Assembly (NCBI RefSeq): GCF_000828055.2
Contig: NZ_CP010523.2
Span: 248,001 to 312,000, forward strand
DNA from: Klebsiella variicola
Lineage (GTDB): Bacteria > Pseudomonadota > Gammaproteobacteria > Enterobacterales > Enterobacteriaceae
Length of the DNA: 64,000 nt
Direction: 5' to 3'
The position numbers were made by a program, and so were the translations under genes. Each line of letters begins with the position of its first letter. The stretch's first letter is position 1. Shown here one piece after another: positions 11,589-20,108 of the stretch. Under the pieces are notes generated by a model. It was not told where the DNA came from. It searched no databases and saw nothing but the letters and a program-made list of their open reading frames with translations.

Positions 11589-13091
11589 ATGCAGGGCACA
11601 ACAATTAAACTCTTAACGGGCGGTTTGCTGATGGTAGCGGCGGCCGGTTATGTGCAGGCAGAAGCGCTCCAGCCTGATCCGGCCTGGCAACAAGGGACCT
11701 TAGCGAATGGTTTGACGTGGCAGGTGCTGGCCACGCCGCAGCGTCCCAGCGACCGTATTGAAGTCCGTCTGTCCGTGAATATTGGCTCGCTGAGCGAAAG
11801 CACTCAGCAGAGTGGTTTCAGCCGCTTTGTTCCTCGCCTGGCGTTGACGCAAAGCGGCAGCCTGCCGACGATGCAGGCGCGCTCTTTATGGCAGCAGAGT
11901 ATTGACCCGAAGCGTCCTCTGCCGCCGGCCATCGTCTCCTACGATTACACAATGTTTAATCTCAGTCTGCCCAATAACCGCAACGATCTGCTGAAAGAGG
12001 CGCTGAGCTGGCTGGCGGACGCCAGCGGTAAGCTGACCATTACGCCTGAATCGATCAATCATGCGCTGCAGGGCAGCGACATGGTGGCGACGTGGCCGCT
12101 GGATACCAAAGAGGGCTGGTGGCGCTACCGCCTGAAAGGGTCCACCATGCTGGGCCATGATCCTGCCGCGCCGCTGAAGCAGCCGATAGACGTGGCGCAG
12201 CTGAAAGACTTTTATCATAAATGGTACACCCCCGACGCCATGACGCTGATTGTGGTCGGTAACGTCGACAGCCGCAGCGTCGCTGAGCAAATCAGCAAAA
12301 CCTTCGGCGATCTGAAGGGCAAGCGGGAAACGCCCGCGGCGGTGCCGACCTTATCGCCACTGCCTACCGTGCCGGTCAGCATCATGACCAGCGCGGTGCG
12401 TCAGGACAAACTGTCCATCATGTGGGATGCGCCCTGGCAGCCAATCCGCGACTCCGCGGCGCTGCAGCGCTACTGGCGCGACGACCTCGCCCGCGAAGCG
12501 CTGTTCTGGCACGTGCAGCAGAGCCTGAGCAAAAATAACGTGAAGGATATTGGTCTTGGCTTTGACTGCCGGGTGCTCTATCAGCGCGCGCAGTGCGCGA
12601 TCAACATCGAATCGCCGGGCGAGCGTCTGAACAACAACCTGAGCGTGGTCTCGCGCGAGCTGGCGAAAGTGCGGGACAACGGCCTGCCGCAGGAGGAGTT
12701 TGACGCGCTTATCGCCCAGAAAAGCCTCGAGCTGCAGAGGCTGTTTGCCACCTATGCGCGCACTGACACCGATATTCTGATGAGCCAGCGCATGCGCTCC
12801 CTGCAGAATCAGGTGGTGGATATCGCGCCGGAGCAGTATCAGAAGCTGCGCCAGGAGTTCCTCAACTCCCTGACGGTAGACATGCTGAATCAGTACCTGC
12901 GTCAGCAGCTGTCCCAGGATATGGCGCTGGTGCTACAGCAGCCGAAAGGCGAACCGGAATACAACATGAAGGAGCTGCAGGCCACGTGGGAAAAACTGAT
13001 GGCGCCGAATCCGGCGGCCGCGGCGGTCAGCGGCAGCGCTGATACAGTTGACGCCCACAGCGAGGCCAGCGACATCCCGCCAGGGCAGTAA
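11589..13091 (+). CDS. yhjJ: Periplasmic M16-type peptidase-like protein YhjJ, catalytically degenerate
   Basis: YhjJ is 500 aa, matching the E. coli protein. The start ATG is at 11589 (MQGTTIKLLTGGLLMVAAAG); the open frame upstream is non-coding. A signal peptide ends near QAEALQ at about residue 24. The fold is that of M16 (pitrilysin/insulinase) metallopeptidases: the N-terminal half contains LANGLTWQVL and NIGSLSESTQQSG. Where active M16 enzymes carry HxxEH, this protein reads RFVPR (residues 79-83), so zinc binding and proteolysis are not expected. The C-terminal tail is Ala/Ser rich. The physiological role is unknown. It converges on kdgK. Confidence 0.92.
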   Translation: MQGTTIKLLTGGLLMVAAAGYVQAEALQPDPAWQQGTLANGLTWQVLATPQRPSDRIEVRLSVNIGSLSESTQQSGFSRFVPRLALTQSGSLPTMQARSLWQQSIDPKRPLPPAIVSYDYTMFNLSLPNNRNDLLKEALSWLADASGKLTITPESINHALQGSDMVATWPLDTKEGWWRYRLKGSTMLGHDPAAPLKQPIDVAQLKDFYHKWYTPDAMTLIVVGNVDSRSVAEQISKTFGDLKGKRETPAAVPTLSPLPTVPVSIMTSAVRQDKLSIMWDAPWQPIRDSAALQRYWRDDLAREALFWHVQQSLSKNNVKDIGLGFDCRVLYQRAQCAINIESPGERLNNNLSVVSRELAKVRDNGLPQEEFDALIAQKSLELQRLFATYARTDTDILMSQRMRSLQNQVVDIAPEQYQKLRQEFLNSLTVDMLNQYLRQQLSQDMALVLQQPKGEPEYNMKELQATWEKLMAPNPAAAAVSGSADTVDAHSEASDIPPGQ

Positions 13092-13098
13092 CTAACGC

Positions 13099-13128
13099 CT
13101 CTCCGGCGCGCCAGCGGCGGCCGGAGAG
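13099..13128. terminator. Bidirectional hairpin between convergent yhjJ and kdgK
   Basis: A perfect 9-bp stem (CTCTCCGGC / GCCGGAGAG) with a 12-nt GC-rich loop lies between the yhjJ and kdgK stop codons. Neither side has a strong T-run. Its position between convergent genes suggests a shared transcription end. Confidence 0.5.
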
Positions 13129-13144
13129 CGCTTCCTGCGGAGAA

Positions 13145-14074
13145 TTACTGCGGCATCGCTTCCCGCGGGATGATCGCCCCGCGATACTGGATCACCGTGC
13201 TGGCGGTCAGGTGTCCGCGTTTGGCGGCGGATTCAGCATCGCCGCCGGTCAGGCGAACGGCCAGGTAGCCGGCGCTGAAGGAGTCTCCGGCGGCGGTGGT
13301 ATCCACCACCTTCTCTTTGGCCAGCCTGACAGCCGGCACTTCCTGTAGCGGTTGCCCGCTAACCGAGACCAGGCAGGCATCCGCCCCGCGCTTCACCACC
13401 ACCTCTTCCACGCCGGCGGCATGCGTGCGGGCGATCACCTCAGCAACCGGTTTTTCCCCCCACAGCGCGTCTTCATCATCGAGCGTCAGAAACGCGATAT
13501 CGGTGCAGGCAAGCATCTCCTGATAGACCTGCTGCGTCTCCGCCTGGCTGGCCCACAGGCGTGGACGATAGTTGTTGTCGAAGATCACCTTGCCGCCGTT
13601 GGCGCGGCACTCACGCAGCAGCGTGAACAGCTTGTCGCGGCTGGCCGGGCTGAGAATGGCGAGACTGATGCCGCTCAGATAGAGATAGTCGAAAGTGGCC
13701 AGCTCTTCGCAAATCGCCGCCGCGCGATCGCTCTCCAGCCAGAACTTTGCCGCCGCCTCGTTGCGCCAGTAGTAGAAGGTGCGCTCGCCGGTGTCATCGG
13801 TTTCAATGTAATACAGCCCCGGCAGGCGGTCGGCCATCCGCTGGATAAGATCGGTGTTGACGTTTTCCTGCTGCCAGCTGTCGAGCATCTGCTGGCTGAA
13901 CGCATCGGTTCCCAGCGCGGTGACATAGTGGACGCTCAGTGCGCTGGCATCGGTCTGCCGCGCGATATAGACCGAGGTGTTTAAGGTATCGCCGCCAAAG
14001 CCGCGGTTAACGGCCCCGTTCTTCTCTGACAGCTCAATCATGCATTCGCCAATAACGGCAATTTTTTTAGACAT
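13145..14074 (-). CDS. kdgK: 2-dehydro-3-deoxygluconokinase KdgK
   Basis: KdgK is 309 aa, the normal length. It phosphorylates 2-keto-3-deoxygluconate to KDPG in hexuronate and pectin-derived sugar catabolism. It is a PfkB/ribokinase-family kinase: an N-terminal glycine-rich region (RGFGGDTLNTSVYIARQ) and the C-terminal signature VDTTAAGDSFSAGYLAVRL with the catalytic aspartate. The start is ATG at 14074 (MSKKIAVIGECMIEL); the open frame runs 21 codons further upstream, but homology supports this start. It is cytoplasmic. In E. coli pdeH lies directly upstream of kdgK; here only 194 nt separate kdgK from the divergent yhjG. Confidence 0.96.
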   Translation of the reverse strand: MSKKIAVIGECMIELSEKNGAVNRGFGGDTLNTSVYIARQTDASALSVHYVTALGTDAFSQQMLDSWQQENVNTDLIQRMADRLPGLYYIETDDTGERTFYYWRNEAAAKFWLESDRAAAICEELATFDYLYLSGISLAILSPASRDKLFTLLRECRANGGKVIFDNNYRPRLWASQAETQQVYQEMLACTDIAFLTLDDEDALWGEKPVAEVIARTHAAGVEEVVVKRGADACLVSVSGQPLQEVPAVRLAKEKVVDTTAAGDSFSAGYLAVRLTGGDAESAAKRGHLTASTVIQYRGAIIPREAMPQ

Positions 14075-14268
14075 AGCCAGAACCTGCAATGGAATCGATA
14101 TAAGCGCTAGTGTGCGCTGCGCTGTTTTGCTGGTCAATCATATTAAAACATCGTTCCATTATTTTTTTGACCTGACGCGCGTAATGTGACGAAAAGCGCA
14201 TTTCCAGGATAAACGCCGCGTTTTGACTATATTCAGGACTGACGTGATGCAAAAGGAGCGGAGTAGGG

Positions 14269-16320
14269 ATGAGCAGAACCCGTAAAACGTTGGTTATCAT
14301 CACAGGAACGATACTGTTGCTGATCGTTCTCTTCTTTATCGTGCTGGCCACCTTTGACTGGAACCGGCTGAAGCCGACGATCAATCAGAAAGTGTCCGCC
14401 GAACTTAACCGACCGTTCGCCATCCGCGGCGATCTCGGCGTGGTCTGGGAGCGGCAGCCGGACGAGCGCGGCTGGCGCAGCTGGATCCCGTGGCCCCATG
14501 TGCACGCGGAAGATATCGTGCTGGGCAACCCGCCGGCCATCCCCCAGGTGACTATGATCCACCTGCCGCGGGTGGAGGCGACCCTCGCCCCGCTGGCGCT
14601 GCTGAGCAAAACGGTGTACCTGCCGTGGATCAAGCTGGAACAGCCCGACGTGCGGCTGATCCGCCTGGCGGAAGACAATAATAACTGGACCTTTCAGCTG
14701 GCTGGCGATCAGCGTACGTCGGGCGACAGCGCGCCCTCCAGCTGGTCCTTTCGCCTCGATAATATTCTCTTTGACCGCGGGACTATCGCCATCGATGACA
14801 AGATCACCCGCAGCGATATCACCATCCTTGTCGATCCCCTCGGCAAACCGCTGCCGTTCAGCGAAGTGACCGGCACGAAGGATCAGCATAGCGCGGCGAA
14901 AGTGGGTGACTATGTCTTTGGCCTGTCGCTGAAGGGCCGCTACAAGGACCAGCCGGTCACCGGCAACGGTAAAATCGGCGGCATGCTGGCCCTGCGCAGC
15001 GCAAGCACCCCTTTCCCGCTGCAGGGCGACTTCCACTCCGGCAACACCCGGGTGGCATTCAGCGGCACGGTCAGCGACCCGCTCAACGTCGGCGGTATTG
15101 ACCTGCGGCTGAAATTCGCCGGCGACTCGCTGCGCGATCTCTACGACCTGACCGGTGTGCTGCTGCCGGAGACGCCATCGTTCTCTACCGATGGCCGCCT
15201 GCGCGCCGACTTTAAGCAGAAAAACCGCATGCGTTTTGACTACCAGGATTTTAATGGTCGGATCGGCGATAGCGACATTCATGGCTCCCTCACCTATACC
15301 ACCGGCAAACCGCGGCCGAAACTCAGCGGCGATATGGAGTCGAAGCAGCTGCGGCTGGCGGATCTCGGGCCGTTAATCGGCGTCGATTCCGGCAAAGGGA
15401 CGAAGAAAGGCGCTGCGCGCCAGGCGGGCGACCGACCGCAGCCGGCGGGTAAAGTGCTGCCGGCAGACCGTTTTGAAACCGATAAATGGCAGGTGATGGA
15501 TGCCGATGTACGCTTTAAGGGCCGGAGAATTGAGCACGGCGGCACCCTGCCGATCAGCGATCTGTCGACCCATGTGATCCTGGAAGATGGCGACCTGCGC
15601 CTGCAGCCGGTGCGCTTTGGCCTGGCCAACGGGTCGATTGCCGGCAGCGTACACTTGCAGGGCGATAAAAAGCCGCTGCAGGGTGAGGCCAATCTGCAGG
15701 CGCGACGCCTGAAGCTGAAGGCGCTGATGCCGAACGTCGAGATGATGCAGAAAACCCTTGGCGAGATGAATGGCGATGTTCAGCTGCGCGGCAGCGGCAA
15801 CTCGGTGGCGGCCCTGCTCGGCAACAGTAATGGCAACCTGAAACTGCTGATGAACGACGGCCTGATCAGTCGTAACCTGATGGAAATTCTCGGTCTTAAC
15901 GTCGGCAACTACCTGATCGGCCAGATTTTTGGTGATGAGGAAGTTCGGGTGAACTGTGCGGCGGCCAATATCGACGTGACCAACGGCGTCGCCCGGCCGC
16001 AGATTTTTGCCTTCGATACGGAAAACGCGCTGATCAATGTGACCGGAACCGCCAGCTTCGCCTCCGAGCAGCTGGACCTGACCATCGATCCGGAAAGCAA
16101 AGGCTTCCGGGTGATCACCCTGCGTTCACCGCTGTATGTTCGGGGCACCTTTAAATCGCCGCAGGCGGGGGTGAAGGCCGGGCCGCTGATTGTCCGCGGT
16201 GCGGTAGCGGCGGCGCTGGCGACCCTGGTGACGCCGGCTGCCGCGCTGCTGGCGCTGGTCTCCCCGGCGGAGGGCGATAGCAACCAGTGTCGGACCATTT
16301 TGTCACAGATGAAAAAGTAG
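14269..16320 (+). CDS. yhjG: AsmA-family envelope protein YhjG
   Basis: The 683-aa protein belongs to the AsmA/TamB-like group of inner-membrane-anchored periplasmic proteins thought to help move lipids between the membranes. One N-terminal transmembrane helix (about residues 8-28) is followed by the typical FDWNRLKPTINQKVSAELNRPF motif region. A long beta-rich periplasmic body comes next, and a hydrophobic Ala/Leu-rich segment lies near the C-terminus (about 645-670). The start ATG at 14269 is preceded by AAAAGGAGCGGAGTAGGG, a strong ribosome-binding region. It is divergent from kdgK. Substrate and phenotype are not deducible from the sequence. Confidence 0.92.
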   Translation: MSRTRKTLVIITGTILLLIVLFFIVLATFDWNRLKPTINQKVSAELNRPFAIRGDLGVVWERQPDERGWRSWIPWPHVHAEDIVLGNPPAIPQVTMIHLPRVEATLAPLALLSKTVYLPWIKLEQPDVRLIRLAEDNNNWTFQLAGDQRTSGDSAPSSWSFRLDNILFDRGTIAIDDKITRSDITILVDPLGKPLPFSEVTGTKDQHSAAKVGDYVFGLSLKGRYKDQPVTGNGKIGGMLALRSASTPFPLQGDFHSGNTRVAFSGTVSDPLNVGGIDLRLKFAGDSLRDLYDLTGVLLPETPSFSTDGRLRADFKQKNRMRFDYQDFNGRIGDSDIHGSLTYTTGKPRPKLSGDMESKQLRLADLGPLIGVDSGKGTKKGAARQAGDRPQPAGKVLPADRFETDKWQVMDADVRFKGRRIEHGGTLPISDLSTHVILEDGDLRLQPVRFGLANGSIAGSVHLQGDKKPLQGEANLQARRLKLKALMPNVEMMQKTLGEMNGDVQLRGSGNSVAALLGNSNGNLKLLMNDGLISRNLMEILGLNVGNYLIGQIFGDEEVRVNCAAANIDVTNGVARPQIFAFDTENALINVTGTASFASEQLDLTIDPESKGFRVITLRSPLYVRGTFKSPQAGVKAGPLIVRGAVAAALATLVTPAAALLALVSPAEGDSNQCRTILSQMKK

Positions 16321-16328
16321 GGGAGAGC

Positions 16329-16349
16329 CCTGACGCCAGCGGCGTCAGG
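16329..16349. terminator. Hairpin between convergent yhjG and yhjE
   Basis: A perfect 9-bp stem (CCTGACGCC / GGCGTCAGG) with a 3-nt loop AGC sits in the 37-nt gap between the two stop codons. No T-run is present on either strand, so it is a likely but non-classical bidirectional end signal. Confidence 0.5.
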
Positions 16350-16357
16350 ACGAAGGA

Positions 16358-17680
16358 TCACAACGACTGGTGGCGGGTCTCGTGGGTCAGCAGCAGGGCG
16401 ATCAGCGTCAGCGCCGCCATCGCCGCCAGATAGGTGCCGACCGCCGCCAGGCCATAGTTGCCCTGCAGCCAGGCGGCAATATACGGCGCGACCGAGGCGC
16501 CGAGGATCGACGACACGTTATAGGAGAACGACGCGCCGGTGTAGCGCACCTCCGTCGGGAACAGCTCCGGGAGCAGCGCGCCCATCGGGCCAAAAGTCAG
16601 TCCCATCAGGCTTAAACCCAGCAGCAGGAAGGCGAAGACCAGCAGCGGGTTACCGGAGCCCAGCAGCGGTTTAAAAGCGAACAGGGCGAACAAAATAATC
16701 ATCGTGGTGATGACAATCATGCTCTTGCGACGGCCAAAGGCGTCCGCCAGCAGGCCGGCGACAGGCACCATCACGCCGAAGCCAATCACCGCCATCATCA
16801 GCATCCACAGCACTTCGTTACGCGGCAGGCCCAGGCCATTCGGCGCGGCGCCGGTGCTGAAGGTCATCGAGTAGACGGTCATGATGTAGAACAGGGTATA
16901 GGTTGCCAGCATGATGAAGGTGCCCAGCACCGTCACGCGGACGTGTTTGGTCAACAGGGTACCCAGCGGGATTTTGACCTGTTTTTTCGCCGCTGCCACT
17001 TTGGCGAAGACCGGCGTTTCGTGCAGCGAGACGCGCACGTACAGACCGATGATCACCAGCACCGCGGAGAAGATAAACGGCACGCGCCAGCCCCACTCCA
17101 TAAACTGCTGATCGGTTAACAGCCAGGAGAGCAGCAGGAAGGTGCCGTTGGCGAAGAAGAAGCCGATCGGCGCGCCCAGCTGCGGGAAGGAGCCGTACAG
17201 GGCGCGCTTGCGCGCCGGGGCGTTTTCCGTTGCCAGCAGCGCTGCGCCGCCCCATTCCCCTCCGAGGCCAAGCCCCTGACCGAAGCGCGCCAGCGCCAGC
17301 AGCATCGGCGCGACAATGCCAATGCTTTCATAGCCGGGCAGCAGGCCGATCACCACGGTGGAGATCCCCATGGTTAACAGCGAGGCCACGAGAGTGACCT
17401 TGCGGCCGACGCGATCGCCAAAGTGACCAAACAGCGCGGAGCCGATCGGCCGGGCGACGAAGGCGATGGCGAAGGTGGCCAGCGACTGCAGGGTGGCCGC
17501 GGCGGCATCGCCCTGCGGGAAAAAGATATGCGGGAAGACGATGACCGCGGCAGTGGCATAGATGTAGAAGTCGAAAAACTCAATGGCGGTGCCAATGAGC
17601 GAGGCGACAACGACTTTGTTGCGTGAATTGACCGGGGCGGTTTCCTGCGAGTTTTCGAGTGTGGTGGCTGTGGCTTGCAT
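16358..17680 (-). CDS. yhjE: MFS transporter YhjE (metabolite:H+ symporter type)
   Basis: The 440-aa major facilitator superfamily protein has 12 predicted membrane helices and the size of the metabolite:H+ symporter group (ProP, KgtP and ShiA relatives). Seen motifs are the loop 2-3 signature GHFGDRVGRKVTLV and a second copy LADAFGRRKSMIV in the C-half, plus TAIEFFDFYIYATAAV at helix 1. A proton-driven organic-acid or metabolite uptake role is inferred; the substrate is unknown. It faces yhjG tail-to-tail. The 271-nt stretch upstream (17681-17951) is AT-rich, holds the presumed yhjE promoter and the yhjD terminator, and contains no gene. Confidence 0.92.
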   Translation of the reverse strand: MQATATTLENSQETAPVNSRNKVVVASLIGTAIEFFDFYIYATAAVIVFPHIFFPQGDAAAATLQSLATFAIAFVARPIGSALFGHFGDRVGRKVTLVASLLTMGISTVVIGLLPGYESIGIVAPMLLALARFGQGLGLGGEWGGAALLATENAPARKRALYGSFPQLGAPIGFFFANGTFLLLSWLLTDQQFMEWGWRVPFIFSAVLVIIGLYVRVSLHETPVFAKVAAAKKQVKIPLGTLLTKHVRVTVLGTFIMLATYTLFYIMTVYSMTFSTGAAPNGLGLPRNEVLWMLMMAVIGFGVMVPVAGLLADAFGRRKSMIVITTMIILFALFAFKPLLGSGNPLLVFAFLLLGLSLMGLTFGPMGALLPELFPTEVRYTGASFSYNVSSILGASVAPYIAAWLQGNYGLAAVGTYLAAMAALTLIALLLTHETRHQSL

Positions 17681-17900
17681 AGATCTTTCTTATTTTTGCG
17701 CGAACGAAAAGCCATATAGCCACAGCCACAGGGACATTTCAATCTGTAACAAACGTGGAAAGTGGGCAAAAAACAGGCAAAAAGCGGATAATTTTTACAC
17801 CAGTAAAAATGGTTCTATGAAATGCTTCACACAATTAAAAAGATAGAGGATAAAACCAGTTTTTGGTTAAATAAAAGTTAATGGGTGGATTTATCTACTG

Positions 17901-17945
17901 AAATAAAGCGCGAGGATGAATTTTGCCTCTTCAATTCATCCTCGC
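17901..17945 (-). terminator. Intrinsic terminator of yhjD
   Basis: A perfect 13-bp stem (17910-17922 with 17933-17945; arms GCGAGGATGAATT / AATTCATCCTCGC) has a 10-nt loop. On the minus strand it is followed by CGCTTTATTT. It starts 7 nt after the yhjD stop. Confidence 0.8.
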
Positions 17946-17951
17946 AATGCG

Positions 17952-18983
17952 TTAACGGTGGGTTTTGCCAGGCATCCGCCGGTCGTCTTTATACTCCGCG
18001 GTGGCGATCCATGCGGCGCAGAATAGCGTCAGGCGGGCAAAGAAATAGAAAAAGGCCATCAGCCCCAGCACCGATCCGAACGCCGCCCCGGAGGGGGATT
18101 TCACCAGCGCCGGCAGCGTCCAGGTCATGACGATTTTGATGATTTCAAAGCCAATCGCCGCGATAAGCGTGCCGCGAAACAGGGCTTTGCGCCGCGGACG
18201 ATGGCGCGGCAGCCGCCAGAAGATCCAGAAAAAGAGCAGATAGTTGGCAAAAATCGAGATGGCGAGGCCGATCAGCCGCCAGGCGGGCTTCAGCCATTCA
18301 ATGTTGTCGAGATACAGCGCGGAGATAATCAACTGCTGGGCGGAACCCGCGACAGAAGTGATGGACAGCGTAATAATCAGCGCCACCAGCAGACCGATCA
18401 GCGAGATAAGATCGCGGAAGTATTTTATCCAGATTTTCTCTTCGTCCTGCGGCCGGCGCTCCCAGACGTCGCGCGACTGGGCGCGGATCGCTTCACGCAG
18501 ATTGCCCATCCAGTTAATACCGGAATAGAGGGCGACCAGCAGGCCGACCAGACCGACGGCGGTACGCTGCTGCACCGCGGTGTTGATGGTGTTTTTCAAG
18601 GTCGCCGCCAGCGTTGGGTCGCTGACGTTTTGCAGAATTTTGTCGAAAATGTCCTGCAGCAGGGTCGGGTGCCAGGCCAGCACGAAGCCGGCGGCGGCAA
18701 AGGAGACCATCAGGATCGGGATCATCGACAGGAACGAGAAGTAGGTGATGGCCGCGCCGAACTGATTGCCCAGTCGGTCATTGAAACGTTCTGCGGCGCG
18801 TATCAGATGGGCGATCACCGGGTTGCGCTGCACTTTGGCCGCCGTTCCGGTGACGGTCTTCAGCGCCTGGCTGGCTTTTTGCCCGACGGCCGTGTCATTG
18901 AGAGCGTCGAGGGGGCTTTTGTTTTTCTCCGGCTGCGTGTCCGGTTCCTGTGGTGGGCGTCGATCGTCGTTTTCCGGCGTCAT
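17952..18983 (-). CDS. yhjD: Inner membrane protein YhjD (YihY/BrkB family)
   Basis: The 343-aa protein belongs to the YihY/virulence-factor-BrkB family of six-helix inner-membrane proteins. The first 60 residues are polar, rich in Glu, Pro and Asp, and cytoplasmic. The family core begins at FGAAITYFSFLSMIPILMVS and includes LVALYSGINWMGNLREAIRA. E. coli YhjD has been linked genetically to lipid A/LPS precursor export because suppressor changes bypass lipid A defects; the transported molecule is not settled. The C-terminus is short and basic. The gene is preceded by a 106-nt gap and the LysR gene on the same strand. Confidence 0.92.
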   Translation of the reverse strand: MTPENDDRRPPQEPDTQPEKNKSPLDALNDTAVGQKASQALKTVTGTAAKVQRNPVIAHLIRAAERFNDRLGNQFGAAITYFSFLSMIPILMVSFAAAGFVLAWHPTLLQDIFDKILQNVSDPTLAATLKNTINTAVQQRTAVGLVGLLVALYSGINWMGNLREAIRAQSRDVWERRPQDEEKIWIKYFRDLISLIGLLVALIITLSITSVAGSAQQLIISALYLDNIEWLKPAWRLIGLAISIFANYLLFFWIFWRLPRHRPRRKALFRGTLIAAIGFEIIKIVMTWTLPALVKSPSGAAFGSVLGLMAFFYFFARLTLFCAAWIATAEYKDDRRMPGKTHR

Positions 18984-19089
18984 ACGTGATTTCTTCCTTT
19001 TTTACCGCGAGATTCAGCAAAAAGTATACCTTAAATGGCGTATCCTGCAGGAACGCCTCTGCCTGCCCCCCGTTCTCCACTCGTGTGGA

Positions 19090-19989
19090 TCAATCGACAT
19101 ACGCTTTCATCAGCCCGCCCAGCCATTCCATAAACAGATGTACGCGACGGGAGAGATTGCGCCGATGGGGGTAGATAAGCGAGACCGGCAGCGGCTCGGC
19201 GCGGTACTGGGGCAGGATCTCCGTCAGGTCGCCGGCGCGTAACGCCTCGCGCACGCCGGTGCGTGGCACCTGAATGATCCCCAGCCCGGCGATACAGGCT
19301 GCCTGATAGGTTTCCGTGCTGTTGACTGTCAATATGCCGCCGGTTTTTATCCAGCGCACCGCGCCATCGATCACCACCTCAAAGCCGGGGGGACGGACCC
19401 CGAGGGTGCTGGCGTAGTGGATCAGGGCATGATCCGCCAGATCCTCAAGGGATTGCGGATAGCCAAATCGCGCAAGGTAGTCCGGGCTGGCGCAGTTAAT
19501 TTGCGTCAGCTTGCCCAGTGGGCGGGCGATAAGCCCTGAGTCTTTGAGCGCGCCGACGCGTACCACGCAGTCAAACCCCTCGCGGATCACGTCCACCAGC
19601 CGATCGCTGCTGCTCAGCTCCAGTTCGATGCCCGGATACTGCTGTAAAAAAGTCGGCAGATGAGGGATCACCAGTTTTTTAGCAAAACCGACCGGCATAT
19701 CCACCCGCAGCCGGCCGCTGATGCTCGCCGGATCGTGCTGGAACATGCCGTCCAGTTCATCGAGGTTGCTCAGCAGATCCTTTGCCCGTTCATAGTAGAC
19801 CATCCCATCCTGGGTGAGCTGAACCCGGCGGGTAGTGCGGTGCAGGAGCCGCACGCCAAGATGGCTTTCCAGGGCCTGAATCTGCCGCGAGACGCTGCCT
19901 TTCGGCAGCGCCAGGGTCTCGGCGGCGCGGGAAAAACTCTCCAGATCCGCTACGCGAATGAATAACTGCATTGCATGAATTTTATCCAT
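19090..19989 (-). CDS. LysR-family transcriptional regulator
   Basis: The 299-aa protein has the standard LysR architecture: a winged helix-turn-helix at residues 1-60 (MQLFIRVADLESFSRAAETL and GSVSRQIQALE) and a periplasmic-binding-protein-like effector domain from about 90 onward. It resembles the CrgA/AaeR-like subgroup. It is transcribed divergently from the short-chain dehydrogenase at 20109, with 119 nt between them. By the usual LysR logic it is likely to regulate that gene and itself. The effector is unknown. I do not assign a symbol. Confidence 0.9.
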   Translation of the reverse strand: MDKIHAMQLFIRVADLESFSRAAETLALPKGSVSRQIQALESHLGVRLLHRTTRRVQLTQDGMVYYERAKDLLSNLDELDGMFQHDPASISGRLRVDMPVGFAKKLVIPHLPTFLQQYPGIELELSSSDRLVDVIREGFDCVVRVGALKDSGLIARPLGKLTQINCASPDYLARFGYPQSLEDLADHALIHYASTLGVRPPGFEVVIDGAVRWIKTGGILTVNSTETYQAACIAGLGIIQVPRTGVREALRAGDLTEILPQYRAEPLPVSLIYPHRRNLSRRVHLFMEWLGGLMKAYVD

Positions 19990-20014
19990 GCCGATCGCCT
20001 ATTGTTGTTATGAA

Positions 20015-20053
20015 TGAAACAGTAAAACGTAATGTAGCGTATTTATTGTTTCA
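20015..20053. promoter_or_regulatory. Candidate operator between LysR gene and SDR gene
   Basis: Two 12-bp arms (TGAAACAGTAAA at 20015-20026 and TTTATTGTTTCA at 20042-20053) form an inverted repeat with one mismatch and a 15-nt centre. It lies in the divergent promoter region. LysR regulators bind interrupted dyads at such positions, so this is the best candidate binding site. Confidence 0.5.
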
Positions 20054-20108
20054 CTGGCAGTTAATAAGCTAGAACACAATCACAACGCAACCTGAAAGGG
20101 GTCTTCTG

